NCBI GenBank assembly: GCA_024684665.1
Contig: JAIKWN010000031.1
Location: forward strand, 1-24,219
Direction of reading: 5' to 3'
Length of the DNA: 24,219 bases
Source: Clostridiales bacterium
Lineage (GTDB): Bacteria > Bacillota_A > Clostridia > Christensenellales > Aristaeellaceae
The translations under genes were made by a program, and so were the position numbers. A model generated the notes under the pieces. It made no database searches. It had not been told where the DNA came from and saw only the letters and a list, made by a program, of their open reading frames with translations. Every line of letters starts with the position of its first letter. Within the stretch, counting starts at the first letter, position 1. Shown one piece after another: positions 22,542-24,219 of this stretch.

Positions 22542-24219
22542 TCAGATGGAGAACTCGCCTTTGGTCAGGCGGTTCAGAACGAAGTTCAGGACGACTACGA
22601 TCATGAGGATGCCAAAGGCCATGGCACAGGCCTGGGGCTGGCTCGTGAAAGTCCAGTATTCGTAAAGCTGGAATCCAATGGTCTTCGTGGTCGAGGAATA
22701 GAGGAGCGTCGTCATGGACAGCTCGTAAAAGCTCGGAATGAAAATGAGGAACCAGCCCGCTGCGATGGATGGGAAGATCAGCCGCCCGGTGATCCGGAAC
22801 ATCGTTCGCAGCCAGGAGGCCCCGGAGATCTGCGAACACTCCTCCAGCGAGACGTGAATCTGCGACATGGCGGAAACGACCGTGCGCATTCCCATCATCA
22901 GGTATTTGATGAGATAGGCAATGATCATGATGTAGGCGGTGTTGTAAATGTTGATTCCGAAATTCCCTTTCATCGTCATGATGAGCCCGAGGGCGATAAC
23001 GACGCTCGGTGTACCGCTGCCCAGGGTGATCAGGAAATCCGGGATCTTCCTGCCCCTGATGTGCGTGCGCTGCAGCAGATAGCTCATCGTGCAGGCAATG
23101 ACGATGCCGACCGTCGCGGCAATGGAGGCGAACTGCAGGGAGTTCTTGAGGCAGTTTGCAGTCTCAATGCGCCCAAAGACCGTCGTCCAGTTCGTGTTCG
23201 TGAAGTTCCCGGGGGCAAGCATGCTCTTGCCGACGTCGATCTTGAAAGAAGTGGTGAAGATCGTCGCAAAGGGAATCAGGATCACAATGACGGCGAAGAG
23301 GGAGACAAAAACTGTGACGGGGACGCGCCAGCGGCCGAGATCCACGATGGCGGGCTGGACGGACTTGCCAGAGACTGTGATGTACTGCCGCTTTACCAGG
23401 ACGAAGTCGGAAAAGAACAGGATGATCACGGCCACAACCATAAGGAATACGGCCATGCCCGTCGCGTCGTTCAGGCCCTGCTGGCCCAGGGAGACGTATT
23501 CGACGATTCTCGTCGTCACGGTATGCACGCGGCCTGGACTCCCGATGATGGAGGGGATTCCGTAACAGCTTGCCGCGGAAACGAACACGAGCAGCGCACC
23601 AGCGATGAGCGAAGGCGTCATGAGCGGCAGCGTGACCGTCGTGACGGTCAAAAGCGGTGCTGCGCCAGAAATTCGGCTTGCCTCCTCAAGAGAAGGATCC
23701 ATCTTCTCCATAGCGCGGCTGATCGTGATAAAGGCGTAAGGATAGTAGAAGGTCGTCAGCACCCAGATGAGCCCGGGCAGGGTATAGACGTTCAACGGAC
23801 CAGGTGCGTCACTCAGATGAAAGAGCATGCGCATCCACTGGTTGATTGTGCCGACGTTCGGATTCAGGAGGCGGAGCCAGGCCATTGCTCCGACGTAGGG
23901 GGGTACCATATAAGTGAGGACGAACAGGGAGCGGAAGAACTTCCGCCCATACAGGTTAGTCCGCCCGACGAGCCAGGCGAGCGGGAAGGCGATCATCGTT
24001 CCAAGCAGCATGGTCGCGCCCGCAGCGATCAGGGTGTTGCGCAGGGCGTCCAGGTTCAGCGGGTAGGTGTACAGCCGTCGGAAGGTCTCAAGGGAGAACG
24101 AGCTTTCCGGGAAGAAAGCTTTGACGATCATGTACACGAGGGGCATAAGCTGGAACAGGCAGAGAAAGTCGACGATGGCGAGGATGATCAGCCACTTCAT
24201 ATCCATGCGCCAGACCCGG
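22542..24219 (-). CDS. ABC transporter permease with two fused BPD domains, 5' end outside window
   Basis: An integral membrane protein in the FbpB/PhnU-like layout: two binding-protein-dependent permease domains in one chain, with about twelve hydrophobic segments. Both halves carry the EAA loop that docks on the ATPase (LEEASRISGAAPL in the first, LEECSQISGASWL in the second). The frame stays open to the window edge. The first in-frame ATG at 24206 gives 554 residues but has no Shine-Dalgarno upstream, and the frame continues with Arg-Val-Trp-Arg. The true start is therefore probably beyond the window. The substrate-binding protein gene is not in view and may lie upstream. It is the first visible gene of the operon that includes the flavoproteins. 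Confidence 0.9.
   Translation of the reverse strand, partial: RVWRMDMKWLIILAIVDFLCLFQLMPLVYMIVKAFFPESSFSLETFRRLYTYPLNLDALRNTLIAAGATMLLGTMIAFPLAWLVGRTNLYGRKFFRSLFVLTYMVPPYVGAMAWLRLLNPNVGTINQWMRMLFHLSDAPGPLNVYTLPGLIWVLTTFYYPYAFITISRAMEKMDPSLEEASRISGAAPLLTVTTVTLPLMTPSLIAGALLVFVSAASCYGIPSIIGSPGRVHTVTTRIVEYVSLGQQGLNDATGMAVFLMVVAVIILFFSDFVLVKRQYITVSGKSVQPAIVDLGRWRVPVTVFVSLFAVIVILIPFATIFTTSFKIDVGKSMLAPGNFTNTNWTTVFGRIETANCLKNSLQFASIAATVGIVIACTMSYLLQRTHIRGRKIPDFLITLGSGTPSVVIALGLIMTMKGNFGINIYNTAYIMIIAYLIKYLMMGMRTVVSAMSQIHVSLEECSQISGASWLRTMFRITGRLIFPSIAAGWFLIFIPSFYELSMTTLLYSSTTKTIGFQLYEYWTFTSQPQACAMAFGILMIVVVLNFVLNRLTKGEFSI

Noticed and set aside
1..24219. CRISPR arrays, tRNA or rRNA genes, insertion sequences
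   Set aside because: I found no regularly spaced repeats, no cloverleaf-like sequence with TTCGA-type T-loop context, no rRNA-like stretch and no transposase-like gene; only the recombinase fragment at the left edge hints at mobility.

Overview
The window looks like chromosomal DNA from a fairly GC-rich anaerobic Firmicute, most likely a Clostridia member of gut or rumen type. This rests on gene content: an NfnAB-type flavin/Fe-S transhydrogenase, a cobalamin methionine synthase whose reactivation domain is a separate gene, a DUF1667 Fe-S protein paired with GlpA/GlpB-like flavoproteins, and a secreted DUF6273 protein. A more precise placement (for example Christensenellales) would be a guess. 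I see no rRNA, tRNA, CRISPR array or complete mobile element.

Layout. (1) 1-1099: the last 44 residues of a tyrosine recombinase (+) converge on an MscS-type channel (-) across a shared hairpin terminator. (2) 1398-3783: the nfnA-nfnB operon (+), with a good promoter and a TTG start for nfnA, ends at a bidirectional terminator shared with the convergent RlmL-type rRNA methyltransferase gene (-). (3) 5081-11484: a five-gene operon (+), serC, serA, metF, MetH-activation-domain gene, metH, with one clear promoter and one strong terminator. (4) 11504-17391: a minus-strand block. A secreted protein of three similar modules is followed by a CCA-adding-enzyme-type tRNA nucleotidyltransferase and ligA, which overlap, and then by a secreted DUF6273 protein with its own promoter. 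(5) 17457-24219: a tightly packed minus-strand operon running in from beyond the right edge. It encodes a two-domain ABC permease of the Fe3+/polyamine/phosphonate type, its ATPase, a GlpA-like FAD/[2Fe-2S] dehydrogenase, a GlpB-like FAD/NAD oxidoreductase, a DUF1667 Fe-S protein and a HAD-IIA phosphatase, ending at one or two candidate terminators.

How the genes work together. Block 3 links the serine pathway, whose product feeds the folate one-carbon pool, to reduction of methylene-THF (MetF) and methyl transfer to homocysteine (MetH plus its repair domain). Block 5 reads as an uptake-and-oxidation module: a small, perhaps phosphorylated, substrate is imported, oxidised by a three-subunit flavin/Fe-S dehydrogenase, and possibly dephosphorylated by the HAD enzyme. 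Its substrate is not evident from sequence and it is the most interesting unknown here. The rest is mostly housekeeping (NADPH/ferredoxin balance, rRNA and tRNA modification, DNA ligation, osmotic protection).
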